Source: Verrucomicrobiota bacterium
GTDB taxonomy: Bacteria; Verrucomicrobiota; Verrucomicrobiia; Limisphaerales; UBA1100
Assembly (NCBI GenBank): GCA_028343615.1
Contig: JAOLZA010000028.1
Span: forward strand, 1 to 34,511
DNA: 34,511 nt
Reading direction: 5' to 3'
Part shown: one piece after another, positions 33,624 to 34,511 of the stretch
Layout: each line of letters begins with the position of its first letter
Numbering within the stretch: position 1 is the first letter of the stretch
Translations under genes and position numbers: made by a program
The notes under the pieces: model-generated
Told to the model about the DNA's origin: nothing
Seen by the model: only the letters and a program-made list of their open reading frames with translations
The model's database searches: none

Positions 33624-34481
33624 ATGAAGCAGATTCTCTTAATGATTGCGTTGATTGCGTTGGTGGCGTTGGTGGGGTGTGGGAAGAAGCACGACGGCAA
33701 TACAGGCGTGGTAAATCCTAATGAGTCCTCGCCCAAAGTTGTCCCCGCCAACATTGCCGACCCCATTCTTAAGAAGGCAATTCGCAAGAGACTCAAGAAG
33801 CCCAAAGGCGAACTCACCAAGGCAGACATGGAGAAGGTGATTTATCTGAATCTCTCTGACAATAAACTGACCGATGTGAAGGGTCTGGAGAATATTTTGC
33901 AGTTTAAGGCGCTGTTTCTCAATGACAATAAACTGACTAAACTGACCGGAGTGAAGGGACTGGAGAACCTCACGCAGTTAGAGCATCTGGAACTCTCTGA
34001 CAATCAACTGACCGACGTGACGGGGCTGGAGAAGCTTACGCAGTTAACGAGGCTGCATCTCAACAACAATCAACTGACTGATGTGAAGGGTCTGGAGAAT
34101 ATTACGCAGTTAGGGGCGCTGTGGATTAATGGCAATCAACTGACCGATGTGAAAGGTCTGGAGAAGCTTACGCAGTTACAGGTGCTGTATCTCCACAACA
34201 ATCAACTGACCGATGTAAATGGACTGGAGAAGCTTACGCAGTTAACGACGCTGCATCTCAACAACAATCAACTGACCTCTTTGAAGGGCTTGGAGAACCT
34301 CACGCAGTTAAGGTTTCTGGGTCTGAATTCCAATCAACTGACCGATGTGAAGTGCTTGGAGAATCTCACGCAGTTAACGCAGCTGAATCTCCAAGACAAC
34401 CCCGACCTCACCAAGGCACAGATTGATGAACTGCAAAAGGCGTTGCCGAATTGCTACATCCAAAGCAACCCCAAGAAGTAA
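33624..34481 (+). CDS. Leucine-rich-repeat lipoprotein (internalin-type 22-residue repeats)
   Basis: 285 residues from the ATG at 33624, preceded by GGGTGGTGGG and starting a lipoprotein signal with a clean lipobox (LVGC, C19); upstream in-frame codons belong to the esterase frame region and are unlikely. A short helical cap (ANIADPILKKAIRKRLKKPKGELTKADM) precedes eight repeats of the form LxxLxLxxNQLTDVKGLENLTQ and a terminal capping segment. The 22-residue period is that of bacterial internalin-like LRRs, used for protein binding. Repeat 2 is 25 residues long. The likely role is surface or periplasmic binding; the partner is unknown. DNA of the repeats is also strongly repetitive. Confidence 0.9.
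   Translation: MKQILLMIALIALVALVGCGKKHDGNTGVVNPNESSPKVVPANIADPILKKAIRKRLKKPKGELTKADMEKVIYLNLSDNKLTDVKGLENILQFKALFLNDNKLTKLTGVKGLENLTQLEHLELSDNQLTDVTGLEKLTQLTRLHLNNNQLTDVKGLENITQLGALWINGNQLTDVKGLEKLTQLQVLYLHNNQLTDVNGLEKLTQLTTLHLNNNQLTSLKGLENLTQLRFLGLNSNQLTDVKCLENLTQLTQLNLQDNPDLTKAQIDELQKALPNCYIQSNPKK
33838..34395 (+). repeat. 66-bp tandem coding repeats of the LRR gene
   Basis: Eight direct repeats of about 66 bp, each containing variants of CAATCAACTGACC, GGTCTGGAGAA and CACGCAGTTA. Near-identity at DNA level, not only protein level, points to recent expansion or gene conversion. One unit carries a 9-bp in-frame tandem duplication (AAACTGACT then AAACTGACC, about 33928-33947), producing the 25-residue repeat. 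Confidence 0.85.
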
Positions 34482-34499
34482 CCTCCCTCATTCCTCCCC

Positions 34500-34511
34500 A
34501 TGAAAGTCCTG
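34500..34511 (+). CDS. Possible start of a further gene (partial)
   Basis: ATG at 34500, 18 bp after the LRR gene stop, with four codons (MKVL) before the window ends. It could begin a signal peptide, but too little is visible to say more. Confidence 0.3.

Noticed and set aside
33838..34395. CRISPR-like regular repeats
   Set aside because: The 66-bp period is in frame with 22-residue leucine-rich repeats of a lipoprotein, with no unique spacers.

Overview
The window most resembles a chromosomal segment of a marine or sediment Verrucomicrobiota (possibly the Limisphaerales/Pedosphaera side). This is inferred from gene content: four S1-type sulfatases, an extracellular c-type cytochrome fused to a PVC-style beta-propeller region, GYF_2 and pseudopilin-like proteins, SGNH hydrolases, and many secreted proteins with weak Shine-Dalgarno sites. 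No rRNA, canonical tRNA, transposase, integrase or CRISPR array was seen.

Layout. (1) 33-3593, minus strand: a tight run of a secreted SGNH hydrolase, a PhoD-like phosphatase and a BNR_4 propeller protein related to ulvan lyases. (2) 3862-10054, minus strand: a complete tripartite RND efflux operon (outer-membrane factor, adaptor, permease) with two 4-bp start/stop overlaps. (3) 10239-15927, plus strand: two paralogous large proteins with an internal pseudopilin-like C-terminal region, separated by a terminator; the second overlaps a sulfatase gene. (4) 15946-17301, minus strand: an HI0933-family flavoprotein and a possible 52-codon ORF upstream of it. (5) 17400-20358: two more secreted sulfatases. 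(6) 20458-30246: a stretch that looks more A/T-rich, in which a glutathione peroxidase, a fourth sulfatase, a MORN-like protein, a metallophosphoesterase, a cytochrome/propeller protein (inverted), a zinc peptidase and a voltage-gated cation channel are separated by diverged copies of one structured intergenic element. (7) 30448-34481, plus strand: SGNH hydrolase, 2-oxoglutarate oxygenase, alpha/beta-hydrolase and a leucine-rich-repeat lipoprotein.

The most unusual feature is region 6. Six intergenic gaps carry modular remnants of the same roughly 270-nt repeat. Its modules are a three-way-junction core containing a tRNA T-arm-like hairpin, then three smaller inverted repeats, then a 17-nt motif lying 28-37 nt before an ATG in four gaps. 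I saw no copy outside 20,989-29,240. The arrangement resembles a gene-cassette array, but it does not match integron attC sites or any element I recognise. The same region holds a channel whose selectivity filter (TLEDWAD) looks calcium-type rather than sodium-type.

Functionally, the sulfatases, SGNH and alpha/beta-hydrolase esterases and the ulvan-lyase-like propeller fit scavenging of sulfated, esterified algal polysaccharides. The RND pump, peroxidase, channel and LRR lipoprotein are envelope and stress functions.
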